From: Azospirillum sp.
Lineage (GTDB): Bacteria; Pseudomonadota; Alphaproteobacteria; Azospirillales; Azospirillaceae
Assembly (NCBI GenBank): GCA_016124535.1
Contig: WGNK01000041.1
Coordinates: forward strand, 78,569-142,568
DNA: 64,000 nt
Reading direction: 5' to 3'
Part shown: one piece after another, positions 34,540-43,497 of the stretch
Layout: each line of letters starts with the position of its first letter
Position numbering within the stretch: the first letter of the stretch is position 1
Translations under genes and position numbers: made by a program
The notes under the pieces: model-generated
The model's database searches: none
The model's input: only the letters and a program-made list of their open reading frames with translations
Told to the model about the DNA's origin: nothing

Positions 34540-35832
34540 TCAATCCCGGAACGGGTCGTGCATCAGAATGGTGTCTTCGCGTTCCGGACTGGTCGACAAC
34601 AGCGTTACCGGCGCCTCGATCAGTTCCTCGACGCGCCTGATATATTTGATCGCTGTCGCCGGCAGCTGGCGCCACGAGCGCGCACCACGGGTGCTGTCGT
34701 GCCAGCCGTCGAAGCTCTCGTAGATCGGTTCGACCTCGGCCTGGGCGGCACGGCTCGCCGGCAGATGGTGGATGGTTTCCCCGCGCCAGCGGTAGGCGGT
34801 GCAAACCTGCAGATTGTCGATGCCGTCGAGCACATCGAGCTTGGTCAGGGCGATGCCATCGATGCCGCCGACCTTGACCGCCTGACGGACCAAAACGGCG
34901 TCGAACCAGCCGCACCGCCGCTTGCGTCCGGTGACGGTGCCGAATTCGCGGCCGCGCTCGCGGATCTGGTCGCCAACCGCGTTGTCCTGTTCGGTCGGGA
35001 ACGGCCCGGCGCCGACCCGGGTGGTATAGGCCTTGGAAATGCCGAGCACGGTGCCGACCGCGCCGGCACCGATGCCGCTGCCGGTCGCCGCCTGGCTGGC
35101 AACGGTATTGGACGAGGTCACGAAGGGATAGGTGCCGTGGTCGATATCGAGCATCGCCCCTTGGGCGCCCTCGAACAGAATCCGCTTGCCGGCCTGGCGA
35201 ACCTCTTCCAGGCGCTGCCAGACGACGCCGGCAAAGGGCAGGATTTTCGGTGCGATTTCGAGCAGCTGGTCGAGGAACGGCCCGCGCTCGATCGGCCCGG
35301 CCCCGAGGGCGCGCAGGAAAACGTTGTGGTGCCCGAGCAGCCGGTCGACCTTATCGGCAAGGACCTCCGGATCGGCCAGATCGCATAGCCTAATCGCACG
35401 GCGGCCGACCTTGTCCTCATAGGCCGGGCCGATGCCGCGCCCGGTGGTGCCGATCTTGGCGGCGCCGCTGGCCTCCTCGCGGGCGCGGTCAATCGCGCCA
35501 TGGACCGGCAAAATCAGCGCAGCGTTCTCCGCGACCACCAGGTTTTCTGGAGTGACTTCGACCCCCTTGCCGGCGATTGCCGTAATCTCCGCGAGCAGCG
35601 CCCAGGGATCGACCACGACGCCGTTACCGATCACCGACAACTTGCCCGGCCGCACCACCCCCGAAGGCAACAGGCTCAGTTTGTACTCGACGCCGTCGAT
35701 CACCAGGGTATGGCCGGCATTGTGGCCGCCCTGGAAGCGCACCACGACATCGGCCCGGCTCGACAGCCAGTCGACGATCTTGCCCTTACCCTCGTCGCCC
35801 CACTGTGCCCCGACCACCGCAACATTGGCCAT
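34540..35832 (-). CDS. purA: Adenylosuccinate synthetase
   Basis: A 430-aa PurA of standard length. The GTP-binding N-terminus is VVGAQWGDEGKGKIVDWL and the IMP site FQGGHNAGHTLV. Downstream are TTGRGIGPAYEDKVGRRAI, LFEGAQGAMLDIDHGTYPFV, GRKRRCGWFDAVL and LTKLDVLDG. It makes adenylosuccinate from IMP and aspartate in AMP synthesis. It follows hisZ by 42 bases on the same strand, an arrangement common in alphaproteobacteria. Confidence 0.97.
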   Translation of the reverse strand: MANVAVVGAQWGDEGKGKIVDWLSSRADVVVRFQGGHNAGHTLVIDGVEYKLSLLPSGVVRPGKLSVIGNGVVVDPWALLAEITAIAGKGVEVTPENLVVAENAALILPVHGAIDRAREEASGAAKIGTTGRGIGPAYEDKVGRRAIRLCDLADPEVLADKVDRLLGHHNVFLRALGAGPIERGPFLDQLLEIAPKILPFAGVVWQRLEEVRQAGKRILFEGAQGAMLDIDHGTYPFVTSSNTVASQAATGSGIGAGAVGTVLGISKAYTTRVGAGPFPTEQDNAVGDQIRERGREFGTVTGRKRRCGWFDAVLVRQAVKVGGIDGIALTKLDVLDGIDNLQVCTAYRWRGETIHHLPASRAAQAEVEPIYESFDGWHDSTRGARSWRQLPATAIKYIRRVEELIEAPVTLLSTSPEREDTILMHDPFRD

Positions 35833-35874
35833 CGCAGTCTCCCCGTGCCCCTCATTGGGGGCCCATCTTCGAAA

Positions 35875-37104
35875 TTATGCGCGATCGGTATTCGCAAGAC
35901 GGTTTCCCACGGGGGGCTGGTCTTCCGAGCGACCACTCGCGTCGTTTACCGTCGCCGGCCTGCCCCCGACCAGGACATGTCCGCAGCCCAGCCTTCTGGC
36001 TTCGGCCTGAGGGTCGACATCCGGTTCGAACCCGGCCAGCGTGATCCATCCCTCGGCCCGCATCGCCTGCGCGACCACCGCCGCGGTGCCGTGGGGCAGG
36101 AACAGACGCCTCGTTGCCGGCGACGCCGGCACCGCGCGCAGCACGGTGTCGGTATAGAGCGAACAGCCGGTCGCCGGTTCCCCCGCGCCGCCGTTCGGTC
36201 CCGCAGCCCGATAGCGCCCGCCGCGCCCCAACTCGCCACGGGTACCGCGGGCGAACAGGGTGAAGCTGACCCCGGTTTGAAATTCGAAGCCGCGACGCTC
36301 GACCGCATCGACCGTCAGCGTCAGCCCTGGCGCCGCCTGCCGCACCAGACGAACCACCTCGAACAGCCGCTGGCGATCCGGTTCGGCCTCGTGCGGCAGT
36401 TCAACCGCCGCCAAAGCTGCGACCGCCTGTTCGGCCGGCCCCCCCGCGGCCAGCAGCCGGTTCAGGATCGCCGCCGCGGCACCGCCGACCGCAGCCACCG
36501 CCGGTGCGTCCTTGCGGTCGAGCGCACGCCGCAGCGCCAATCCGGTCGCCTCGTCCAGCCCCAGCGCCTGGAACACGGCCGGGACCAGGGTCGGCACGCA
36601 CAGATCGACCGACAGATGGGCAACACCGACCCGGGCCAGGGCTTCGGCCGCCAGGAGCACGACCTCGGCGTCGGCCTCGGGCCGCAGGCTGCCGATCAGT
36701 TCCACCCCGAGCTGCCCGAACTGGCGCTCTGGCCGCAGGTCGGTCCCCTTTACCCGCAATACCTGCCCGGCATAGGCCAGACGCAAGGGTCGCGGTGACC
36801 GGCCGAGCCGGGTGGTGGCGATCCGCGCGACCTGCAGGGTCATATCGGCCCGCAGCCCCATCATGCGCTGCGATGCCGGATCCATCAGCCGAAAGGTCTG
36901 CAAGGCCAGGCCGCTGCCGGTCCCGGCCAGCAGGTTGTCTTCGAATTCGATCAGCGGCGGCTTGACCCGCTCATAGCCGTGGCCGCGAAACACCGCCATC
37001 AGGCGCGACACCACGTCCGCCTCATGCTCGGCTTCCGGGGGTAACCCGTCGCCGAGCCCGGCGGGCAAAAGCCCCGGATGGCCGGAGTGAGACATCGCGG
37101 TCAT
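35875..37104 (-). CDS. hisZ: ATP phosphoribosyltransferase regulatory subunit
   Basis: A HisZ of about 409 aa, a catalytically inactive histidyl-tRNA-synthetase-like protein that activates short-form HisG. It has the class II fold motifs RVKPPLIEFEDNLL, FRLMDPASQRMMGLRADMT and LAYAGQVLRVKG, with ERQFGQLGVELIG. There is no anticodon-binding domain. Start ATG 37104 (MTAMSHSG) or 37095. purA follows in the same transcript. Confidence 0.93.
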   Translation of the reverse strand: MTAMSHSGHPGLLPAGLGDGLPPEAEHEADVVSRLMAVFRGHGYERVKPPLIEFEDNLLAGTGSGLALQTFRLMDPASQRMMGLRADMTLQVARIATTRLGRSPRPLRLAYAGQVLRVKGTDLRPERQFGQLGVELIGSLRPEADAEVVLLAAEALARVGVAHLSVDLCVPTLVPAVFQALGLDEATGLALRRALDRKDAPAVAAVGGAAAAILNRLLAAGGPAEQAVAALAAVELPHEAEPDRQRLFEVVRLVRQAAPGLTLTVDAVERRGFEFQTGVSFTLFARGTRGELGRGGRYRAAGPNGGAGEPATGCSLYTDTVLRAVPASPATRRLFLPHGTAAVVAQAMRAEGWITLAGFEPDVDPQAEARRLGCGHVLVGGRPATVNDASGRSEDQPPVGNRLANTDRA

Positions 37105-37461
37105 GATCAAACATCGGCCTCCCGCGCCGCTGACAGCCGCGCTCACGCCGTCGAACCCCTGCAATCGAGCCGACGCCGCGGCGGTAAGTAGCCTGCAGCC
37201 GGGGGCAAAGCAACCGGAAACGGCCTGCGCCAGTCCAGCGCCCGGACTCTACCCGACCAACTGGCGGGGACGCTGCGGGTTTGCTAGGATTTATCTCAAT
37301 GATGGATCATTTGTCAGTGGACTGCCGGTTCGAACCCAGACCCGAGATCGGCTGGGCACGAACCAGGCCAGCGGCGGCCCGGGACCGTGCCGGGGCCTGT
37401 CTACGCGCGGCGCGATCGTTCCGCGCGCGGCATCCGATCGTGACGCGGAATTGAGCCGGCC
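37105..37461. other. 357-base divergent intergenic region, no gene
   Basis: The region separates hisZ (minus) from the 571-aa gene (plus). No credible coding frame is seen. A GGTTCGAACCC at about 37327-37337 resembles a tRNA T-loop, but the flanks do not pair. Promoters for both sides are expected here. No clear boxes could be assigned. Confidence 0.5.
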
Positions 37462-39177
37462 ATGGCCTCGCCGCGCATCACCTTCGAAGTTCACCGCGCC
37501 AAAGGCAGTCAATGGGTGCTCGAGGACCGCTTCACGACCAAAGAGCAGGCGATCGTGTTCGGTGCGCAGCTGCTGAAGAACCCGGCCTGCGAAGGCTACC
37601 GGGTGATCCGCGACCGCATTCGCCCCGACGGCGACCATGACGAGTCCGAAGTCCATGTCCAGTATCAGCCGGCCAGCCAGAAGCCGCTGAGCATCGCCCC
37701 GATCGATGACGCACCGCTGTGCGAGGAGTCGGCGGACCTGTTCAAATCCAATGCCCGGAGCACCGTCACCCGGCTGCTGCGCGGCTATCTCGATCAGGCG
37801 ATCCTGACGCCGACCGAGCTGTTGCACAATTATCAGGAACTGAAACGGCTGCTCGACAAGGACAACCTGGTTCCCTCGGCGGTGGCTCGGGTTGCGACGC
37901 TGCAGACCGGCGCGGCCGACGGCACCGCCGGGACCGCCAAGGAACGCCGCGACCGACTCTATGAGATGATCAACGAGGTTGCCGAGCGCGCCAGGAAGGC
38001 CGCCGCCCTGCGGGATCTGCCCAACCCGCGCGAACTCGGTCTGTCCGGTGCACAAGAGCGCCTGCGCCGATCGGTGCCCGAGGACGATATCGGTTATTTT
38101 TCGATGGTGGCGCTGTCCAAGGAACTGGTCGGCCTGCGCAACTGGTTCGCCAAGCTCGATTGTCTGCTGGATCTGGCCCAGGGCGAGCAGCCCGGCAACG
38201 GCGCCTTCGATCTGCTCGACGGCGTTGTCGCCGACGTGGTCGGCGCCCCCAGTGTGCTCCAGGATCTGCTGGGCGAACAGCCCAGCCTGGCGCATGCCCT
38301 GTGCTGCCTGGTCGATCTCTGCCGGGGCGGCTTCACCGCCAAGGTGGCCCTGCCGGACTCGCCGGTGATCAGGCTCAACCAGGAGATCGCCGCCCGCGGC
38401 CTCGTCAATACCGTCAGCGTCCTGCTCGATCTGCTGTGCCGCCAGCTAAAAAGTGCCCAGCCGCTGGTCCGCGAAGGCGGTTCGATCACCGAGGAGGCCG
38501 CGTTCAACCATGTCCTCGCCCATTTGAGCACGCCCGACGGGATCATCGGTGGGCCGGCGGTCGCCGAGGCCCTGGTGATGCGGTTCGGCCGCTTCATCGA
38601 AGCCGGCGGGGCCACTGGCCGCCGCCAGTCGATCAAGGGTGTGGTCGGGTGCTATCAGGACGTGAAGCGTCAGATTCGCTATCTGCTCGCTCTGGCGTCG
38701 TCCGATATGGCACGCGAGCATGGGCCGGAAATCATCGAGCACCTGAACAAGATTACCCTGCATGCCAATGCCACGACGTTCTTCGGCGGCGGCGACACCG
38801 TGCGCAACAATCTGATGGAGGCGTCCCGGCTCTATCGCCAGATCACCGAGTCGCCGCTGGAACCGGGGCTGCGGGCGCGGATCGCCGACCGCATCGATGA
38901 ATTTCTCGCCGATTATATCCTGCGCCACCGTATCGTCGAGCGCCTGGACAACCCGTCCGATCATCTTCGCCACCGCGCGATACGGCTGATCCAACTCTGC
39001 GCGCCGGCTGTCGTGGCGAGCCCGAAGAGCCTGGACATGGTGCGCCGGCGCGTCGTCGCGCACCTGCGCCAGCCCGATTTCGAGGTCAAGCTGGTCGACG
39101 ACGTCACCGACCCCGCGGCACGCGCGGAAAAACTGCGCGATTTTTTCGCACTCCTGACCAAGGCCGGATTTCGGTGA
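37462..39177 (+). CDS. Large soluble protein of unknown function
   Basis: A 571-aa protein that I do not recognise. The first 70 residues look like a small alpha-beta unit (ITFEVHRAKGSQWVLEDRF, then KEQAIVFGAQLLKNPACEG). The rest is almost entirely helical, including SNARSTVTRLLRGYLDQAIL, EMINEVAERARKAAALRDL and a C-terminal helical bundle. It has no signal peptide, membrane span or catalytic motif. Codon use and GC content match the neighbouring core genes, so it is probably native. The low-GC restriction-modification locus begins about 220 bases downstream. Confidence 0.8.
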   Translation: MASPRITFEVHRAKGSQWVLEDRFTTKEQAIVFGAQLLKNPACEGYRVIRDRIRPDGDHDESEVHVQYQPASQKPLSIAPIDDAPLCEESADLFKSNARSTVTRLLRGYLDQAILTPTELLHNYQELKRLLDKDNLVPSAVARVATLQTGAADGTAGTAKERRDRLYEMINEVAERARKAAALRDLPNPRELGLSGAQERLRRSVPEDDIGYFSMVALSKELVGLRNWFAKLDCLLDLAQGEQPGNGAFDLLDGVVADVVGAPSVLQDLLGEQPSLAHALCCLVDLCRGGFTAKVALPDSPVIRLNQEIAARGLVNTVSVLLDLLCRQLKSAQPLVREGGSITEEAAFNHVLAHLSTPDGIIGGPAVAEALVMRFGRFIEAGGATGRRQSIKGVVGCYQDVKRQIRYLLALASSDMAREHGPEIIEHLNKITLHANATTFFGGGDTVRNNLMEASRLYRQITESPLEPGLRARIADRIDEFLADYILRHRIVERLDNPSDHLRHRAIRLIQLCAPAVVASPKSLDMVRRRVVAHLRQPDFEVKLVDDVTDPAARAEKLRDFFALLTKAGFR

Positions 39178-39398
39178 GGAGGTCCCCTTCAGGCAGGGCT
39201 CGCACAGCCCCACTAAACGCGCCCCAGGCTAACAAGGCGGGGAACCGCCCCAAATTAGTCCTCCAGAATTCCGATGTAGCCGGATAGTGTCTGTACTCAT
39301 TGTGATCGGGCTGAACATTTCCGGAATACAAGCCGGGTGGCCTCAAGCCCCGCTTACATATGCGAGCGCCGGCCTGTGGGGGATGCGGACGGGACAGA

Positions 39399-40268
39399 AT
39401 GAGAAAACTGAAAGTCGGCAATCCGGAAAAGCTGGTCTTTTCCGATTCGGTGATTTTTGAGGGGGACGCGCTCACGGTCCTGCGCCGTCTTCCGGATCGC
39501 TCGGTGCAGTCAATTGTTACCTCACCGCCCTACTGGGGCCTAAGAGATTACAGCATCCCCGATCAATTGGGCCTGGAGGGCACGCTGGCGCAGTACGTCA
39601 ATGCGCTCCGCTCGATTTTCACCGAAGCACGTCGCGTGCTTAGAGATGACGGGATATTTTGGCTCAACATCGGGGACGGTTATACCAGCGGTAACCGAGG
39701 ATGGAGGGCGCCAGACAAAAAAAATCCGGCACGAGCGATGTCTGTCCGGCCCGATACGCCCGACGGCTTGAAACCGAAAGATCTGATTGGGATTCCCTGG
39801 CGGCTGGCATTTGCATTGCAAGAAGATGGCTGGTACCTGCGCGCTGACATCATCTGGAACAAACCGAACGCCATGCCGGAAAGTGTGAAGGATCGTCCGA
39901 CGCGCTCCCATGAGTATCTGTTTATGCTTACCAAAGATGTGCGCTACTATTATGATCGAGCAGCAATATTGGAAGTCGTTGGATTCGGAAAGCGCAACCG
40001 GCGCACGGTCTGGAATATTCAGACACAAGCCTTTTCCGGTGCGCACTTCGCGACATTTCCGCCAGCTCTTGTAGAGCCATGCATCCTGGCCGCAACCAAG
40101 CCAGGCGATTTTGTCCTCGACCCTTTTTTCGGTTCCGGTACAGCGGGGTTGGTCGCCCAGCATTTGGGCCGGAGGTATGTCGGGATCGAGTTAAAGCCCG
40201 AATACGTCGTGCTCGCAGCAGAGCGTCTAGAAGCGGACGAACGATCGATCGTGCGAGTTGCCGCCTGA
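39399..40268 (+). CDS. Type II DNA methyltransferase, probable CCCGGG N4-cytosine enzyme
   Basis: A 289-aa beta-class methyltransferase. Motif IV is TSPPYWGLRDY (residues 41-51), and SPPY suggests N4-cytosine. The SAM motif I is DPFFGSGTAG near residue 241. The order IV then I defines the class. It shares a TGATG junction (40266-40270) with an XcyI-like endonuclease gene, so CCCGGG specificity is inferred from the partner. Local GC is low: 30 of 60 bases at 39961-40020, against about two-thirds in neighbouring genes. This indicates acquisition by transfer. Confidence 0.88.
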   Translation: MRKLKVGNPEKLVFSDSVIFEGDALTVLRRLPDRSVQSIVTSPPYWGLRDYSIPDQLGLEGTLAQYVNALRSIFTEARRVLRDDGIFWLNIGDGYTSGNRGWRAPDKKNPARAMSVRPDTPDGLKPKDLIGIPWRLAFALQEDGWYLRADIIWNKPNAMPESVKDRPTRSHEYLFMLTKDVRYYYDRAAILEVVGFGKRNRRTVWNIQTQAFSGAHFATFPPALVEPCILAATKPGDFVLDPFFGSGTAGLVAQHLGRRYVGIELKPEYVVLAAERLEADERSIVRVAA

Positions 40269-41248
40269 TGTTCAGGATTCCAAGTCCGGAACTACAGATC
40301 GATTTCTCCGCCGTGTTGGCGGAAATGCGAGGGGAATACCTGCAAGATGCACTCGCGGCGACCGTCAAGAAACTCGATGTGACAGAGATCGACAAGGCAC
40401 TTGCAGCCTTCGTCCCCAAGTCCAGTCTCGCGACCTTGGCCGGCCATGGCCTTCGTGGAGAACTGATGTTCGCCGTTCCGCCCATCCTGATGAGTCAGCC
40501 TCGCCTTCTGGGCTATTACAGACTGCTGTATGGCTATAGCAAGAAGGAGTTTTATACAACGGAAACTGGCATCTCCCGCTTTCAGTCAATGGAAAAGCGA
40601 GGGACGCTGACGCCAGCCAATGCCGCTGGCCTGGCGGAGCTATGCAGGGCGCTGGCTGGTCCCGGCGCCATGCTACTCGACGGCATCGGTGCCAAACGCA
40701 TCAATCAGGGTCTGTTCGATGACCTGACCTTGCTGACCCTGGGCCCGCAATTGCGAGGCGGCGCAAACGTCAAGAAGGGGGCCGCCGGAATCGTCAAGGT
40801 TTTTGATGCTATCCACGATATTGTGCGACACGCAGTTAAGGAATCCGCGGCGAACCGTATCGAGATTGAGAACGCAGCAGGGCGGCGCGTGTTGATCGAG
40901 TTTGCCCCGGACCCCGATATCATCATCCGTGAAGAAATGAGTTCAGGCTCTTTTCGCGAATTGATCGCAGTCGAGATCAAGGGGGGCTCCGATTTCTCGA
41001 ATATCCATAATCGGATTGGAGAGGCAGAAAAAAGTCATCAAAAGGCGAAGGCGATCGGTTATGTGGAATGTTGGACGGTCGTCAATGTGGACCGGATCGA
41101 CCTGGGTATGGCAAAGCAAGAGAGCCCAACGACAAACCGCTTTTATCGGATATCCGACCTGGTCAACGGTATAGGTTCTGATTACCAAGATTTTAAATCT
41201 AGGGTAATATCTCTGACCGGTATTCGCTCATCGCGCTTGCATCCATGA
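40268..41248 (+). CDS. XcyI/XmaI-family type II restriction endonuclease
   Basis: A 326-aa protein resembling R.XcyI, R.XmaI and R.Cfr9I, which cut C^CCGGG. The shared segment LGYYRLLYGYSKKEFYTT (about 81-98) is characteristic. A PD-(D/E)xK-like centre is visible as EFAPDPDIII (Asp215/Asp217) followed by AVEIKGG (Glu236, Lys238). The length is close to the family's usual 330 aa. The start codon overlaps the methyltransferase stop. GC is low (32 of 60 bases at 41041-41100). No frameshift is seen, so it is probably active and offset by the methyltransferase. Confidence 0.85.
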   Translation: MFRIPSPELQIDFSAVLAEMRGEYLQDALAATVKKLDVTEIDKALAAFVPKSSLATLAGHGLRGELMFAVPPILMSQPRLLGYYRLLYGYSKKEFYTTETGISRFQSMEKRGTLTPANAAGLAELCRALAGPGAMLLDGIGAKRINQGLFDDLTLLTLGPQLRGGANVKKGAAGIVKVFDAIHDIVRHAVKESAANRIEIENAAGRRVLIEFAPDPDIIIREEMSSGSFRELIAVEIKGGSDFSNIHNRIGEAEKSHQKAKAIGYVECWTVVNVDRIDLGMAKQESPTTNRFYRISDLVNGIGSDYQDFKSRVISLTGIRSSRLHP

Positions 41249-41317
41249 CAGACTCGCGATCATAACTGACCCAATTGAGACTACTCCGCCACCAAAGATG
41301 AGCACCAACCCAGGTGA

Positions 41318-42250
41318 ATGCCGATGACCGGCTTTGAAACCCTGATCGGCATTCTCGCGGCAACAATCGCCGCGGCGACGCCGCTGCTGCTGGCGGCCCT
41401 GGGCGAATTGGTGGTCGAGCGTGCCGGTGTGCTCAATCTGGGGGTCGAGGGCATGATGCTGGTCGGCGCCGTCGCCGGCTTCGCCGCCGCGGTGGCAACC
41501 GGTAGCCCGGCCGCCGGCATCGCCGCGGCAGCACTGGCCGGCATGGTGATGGCGCTGCTGTTCGGGGTGATGACCATCACCTTGCTGGCCAACCAGGTGG
41601 CAACCGGGCTCGCCCTGACCTTGTTCGGCACCGGCCTCAGCGCCCTGGCCGGCCGTGATTTTGTCGGCATACCGCTTAACCCCCTGCCCCGGATCGCCGT
41701 GCCGGGCCTGGACTTGCTGCCTGGGCTGGAACCCCTGCTGAGCCAGGACGTGCTGGTCTGGCTGGGTCTGGCGATGGCGCCGGCGCTGGCGCTTTTTCTC
41801 GGCCGCAGCCGTGCCGGCCTGGTCTTGCGCGCCGTCGGCGAGAACCATGGGGCCGCCCACGAGTTGGGCCATCCGGTGGCGGCCGTGCGCTATGGCGCGG
41901 TCATCTTCGGCGGCGCCATGGCCGGGCTCGGTGGCGCCTATCTCTCGCTCGCTTATACCCCGATGTGGGCGGAAAACATGACCGCCGGGCGCGGCTGGAT
42001 CGCCTTGGCCCTGGTGGTTTTCGCGACCTGGCGGCCCGGCCGGGTGCTGGTTGGCGCCTGGCTGTTCGGCGGCATCACCATTGCTCACCTCCATGCCCAG
42101 GGGATGGGCTTCGCCGTACCGGCGCAATTCTTGTCAATGCTGCCCTATCTCGCGACCATCGCGGTTCTGGTGGCGATTTCCCGCGATGCAGCACAAATCC
42201 GATTGAACGCGCCAGCCTGTCTTGGCAAGGTCTTCCATCCAGAGCGGTAG
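41318..42250 (+). CDS. ABC transporter permease, BMP/nucleoside type
   Basis: A 310-aa inner-membrane permease of the branched-chain/ribose type (BPD_transp_2). It has the conserved early motif ERAGVLNLGVEGMMLVGA, many hydrophobic spans, and RAVGENHGAAHELGHPVAAVR before the last helices. It corresponds to the second permease (YufQ-like) of BMP-family nucleoside or purine uptake systems. ATG 41318 or 41324. It begins 69 bases after the restriction gene. The ATPase and first permease that normally accompany it are not in the window. Confidence 0.88.
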   Translation: MPMTGFETLIGILAATIAAATPLLLAALGELVVERAGVLNLGVEGMMLVGAVAGFAAAVATGSPAAGIAAAALAGMVMALLFGVMTITLLANQVATGLALTLFGTGLSALAGRDFVGIPLNPLPRIAVPGLDLLPGLEPLLSQDVLVWLGLAMAPALALFLGRSRAGLVLRAVGENHGAAHELGHPVAAVRYGAVIFGGAMAGLGGAYLSLAYTPMWAENMTAGRGWIALALVVFATWRPGRVLVGAWLFGGITIAHLHAQGMGFAVPAQFLSMLPYLATIAVLVAISRDAAQIRLNAPACLGKVFHPER

Positions 42251-42293
42251 CGCCGCCGTGACGCCCGTTGTGCCGTGCCAGGGAGCCCAGGCC

Positions 42294-43391
42294 TTGATCA
42301 GACCACTCTTCGCCGCGATGACGGCGGTCTTGTTTGGATGTGCCGCGACTTTGTCGCCGACGCCAGCGGCGGCCGAAGATGCGGCCAGCGGGCCGCTCAA
42401 GGTCGCCTTCGTCTATGTCGGCCCGGTCGGCGACCATGGCTGGAGCTACCAGCATGATCTCGGCCGCCGCGCGGTCGAAGAGCGCTTCGGCGGCAAGGTG
42501 GTGACCACGATGGTCGAAAACGTCTCGGAAGGCGCCGATGCCGAGCGTGTCATCGAGGAACTGGCCGAAGCCGGCAACAAGCTGATTTTCACCACCTCGT
42601 TCGGCTTCATGAACCCGACCATCAAGGTCGCGGCACGCCATCCCGAGGTGATGTTCGAGCACGCCACCGGCTACAAGCGCTCGCCCAACGTCGCGACCTA
42701 TTCCGCCCGCTTCTACGAGGGCCGCACCGTGGTCGGGCTGATCGCCGGCAAGATGACCAAGTCTAATATCATCGGCTATATCGGCTCCCATCCGATCCCC
42801 GAAGTGATCAGCGGCATCAACGCCTTTACCCTGGCGCTGCGCAAGGTCAACCCCAAGGCCGAGGTTCGGGTGGTCTGGGTCAACGCCTGGTATGACCCGG
42901 GCAAGGAGGCGGCGGCGGCCAAGGCCCTGCTCGACCAGGGCGCCGATGTCATCTGCCAGCACACCGACTCGCCGGCACCGGTCCAGGCCGCCGCCGAACG
43001 CGGCGCCTGGTCGGTCGGCCAGTCCTCCGACATGACCCGATTCGGCCCCAATTCGCAGCTGACCTCGATCGTCGACGAATGGGATGTCTACTACATCAGC
43101 CGGGTTCAGGCGGTGCTGAGCGGGACCTGGAAGCCGACCGACACCTGGGGTGGCCTCAAGGACAAGATGCTCTATTTGGCGCCGTACAATCCGGCGTTGC
43201 CTAAAGACGTGCTCGAACTGGCGGAAAAGGCCCGTGTCGATATCATGGACGGCACGCTGAACCCGTTTGCCGGCCCGATCATCGGCCAGGACGGCAAGGA
43301 AATCCTGCCCGCCGGCAAGACCCTGAGCGACGCCGACATCCTGCGGATGAACTACTACGTCGAGGGCGTGCAAGGCAAATTGCCGCGTTGA
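42294..43391 (+). CDS. BMP-family periplasmic substrate-binding protein
   Basis: A protein of about 365 aa of the basic membrane protein (Med/TmpC/PnrA-like) family. A signal peptide (IRPLFAAMTAVLFGC...AAA) ends before EDAAS. The mature domain starts KVAFVYVGPVGDHGWSYQHD and includes FTTSFGFMNPTIKVAARHPE, GLIAGKMTKSNIIGYIGSHP and VWVNAWYDPGKEAAAAKALL. I chose TTG 42294 because GGGAG lies 8 bases upstream and it gives a basic n-region. GTG 42258 is an alternative. Its ligand is probably a nucleoside or purine, by family analogy. Confidence 0.88.
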   Translation: MIRPLFAAMTAVLFGCAATLSPTPAAAEDAASGPLKVAFVYVGPVGDHGWSYQHDLGRRAVEERFGGKVVTTMVENVSEGADAERVIEELAEAGNKLIFTTSFGFMNPTIKVAARHPEVMFEHATGYKRSPNVATYSARFYEGRTVVGLIAGKMTKSNIIGYIGSHPIPEVISGINAFTLALRKVNPKAEVRVVWVNAWYDPGKEAAAAKALLDQGADVICQHTDSPAPVQAAAERGAWSVGQSSDMTRFGPNSQLTSIVDEWDVYYISRVQAVLSGTWKPTDTWGGLKDKMLYLAPYNPALPKDVLELAEKARVDIMDGTLNPFAGPIIGQDGKEILPAGKTLSDADILRMNYYVEGVQGKLPR

Positions 43392-43444
43392 CCGACGCGA
43401 CCGGGAGGCCGGCTGCAACCTCAGGAAACGCCCGCAACTGACTG

Positions 43445-43492
43445 TTTTTAAAATATGTCAGGCTCGATTCTGGTGACGGAACGAGCCTGACA
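43445..43492 (-). terminator. Rho-independent terminator of the fructosamine kinase operon
   Basis: TGTCAGGCTCG (43456-43466) and CGAGCCTGACA (43482-43492) form a perfect 11-bp stem with a 15-base loop. On the minus strand it is followed by TATTTTAAAAACAG. It lies directly after the kinase stop and may also stop the convergent transporter transcript. Confidence 0.7.
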
Positions 43493-43497
43493 GCGGC

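Noticed and set aside
37318..37345. GGTTCGAACCC resembling a tRNA T-arm
   Set aside because: The flanking bases do not form the T-stem, and no acceptor, D or anticodon arms are found.
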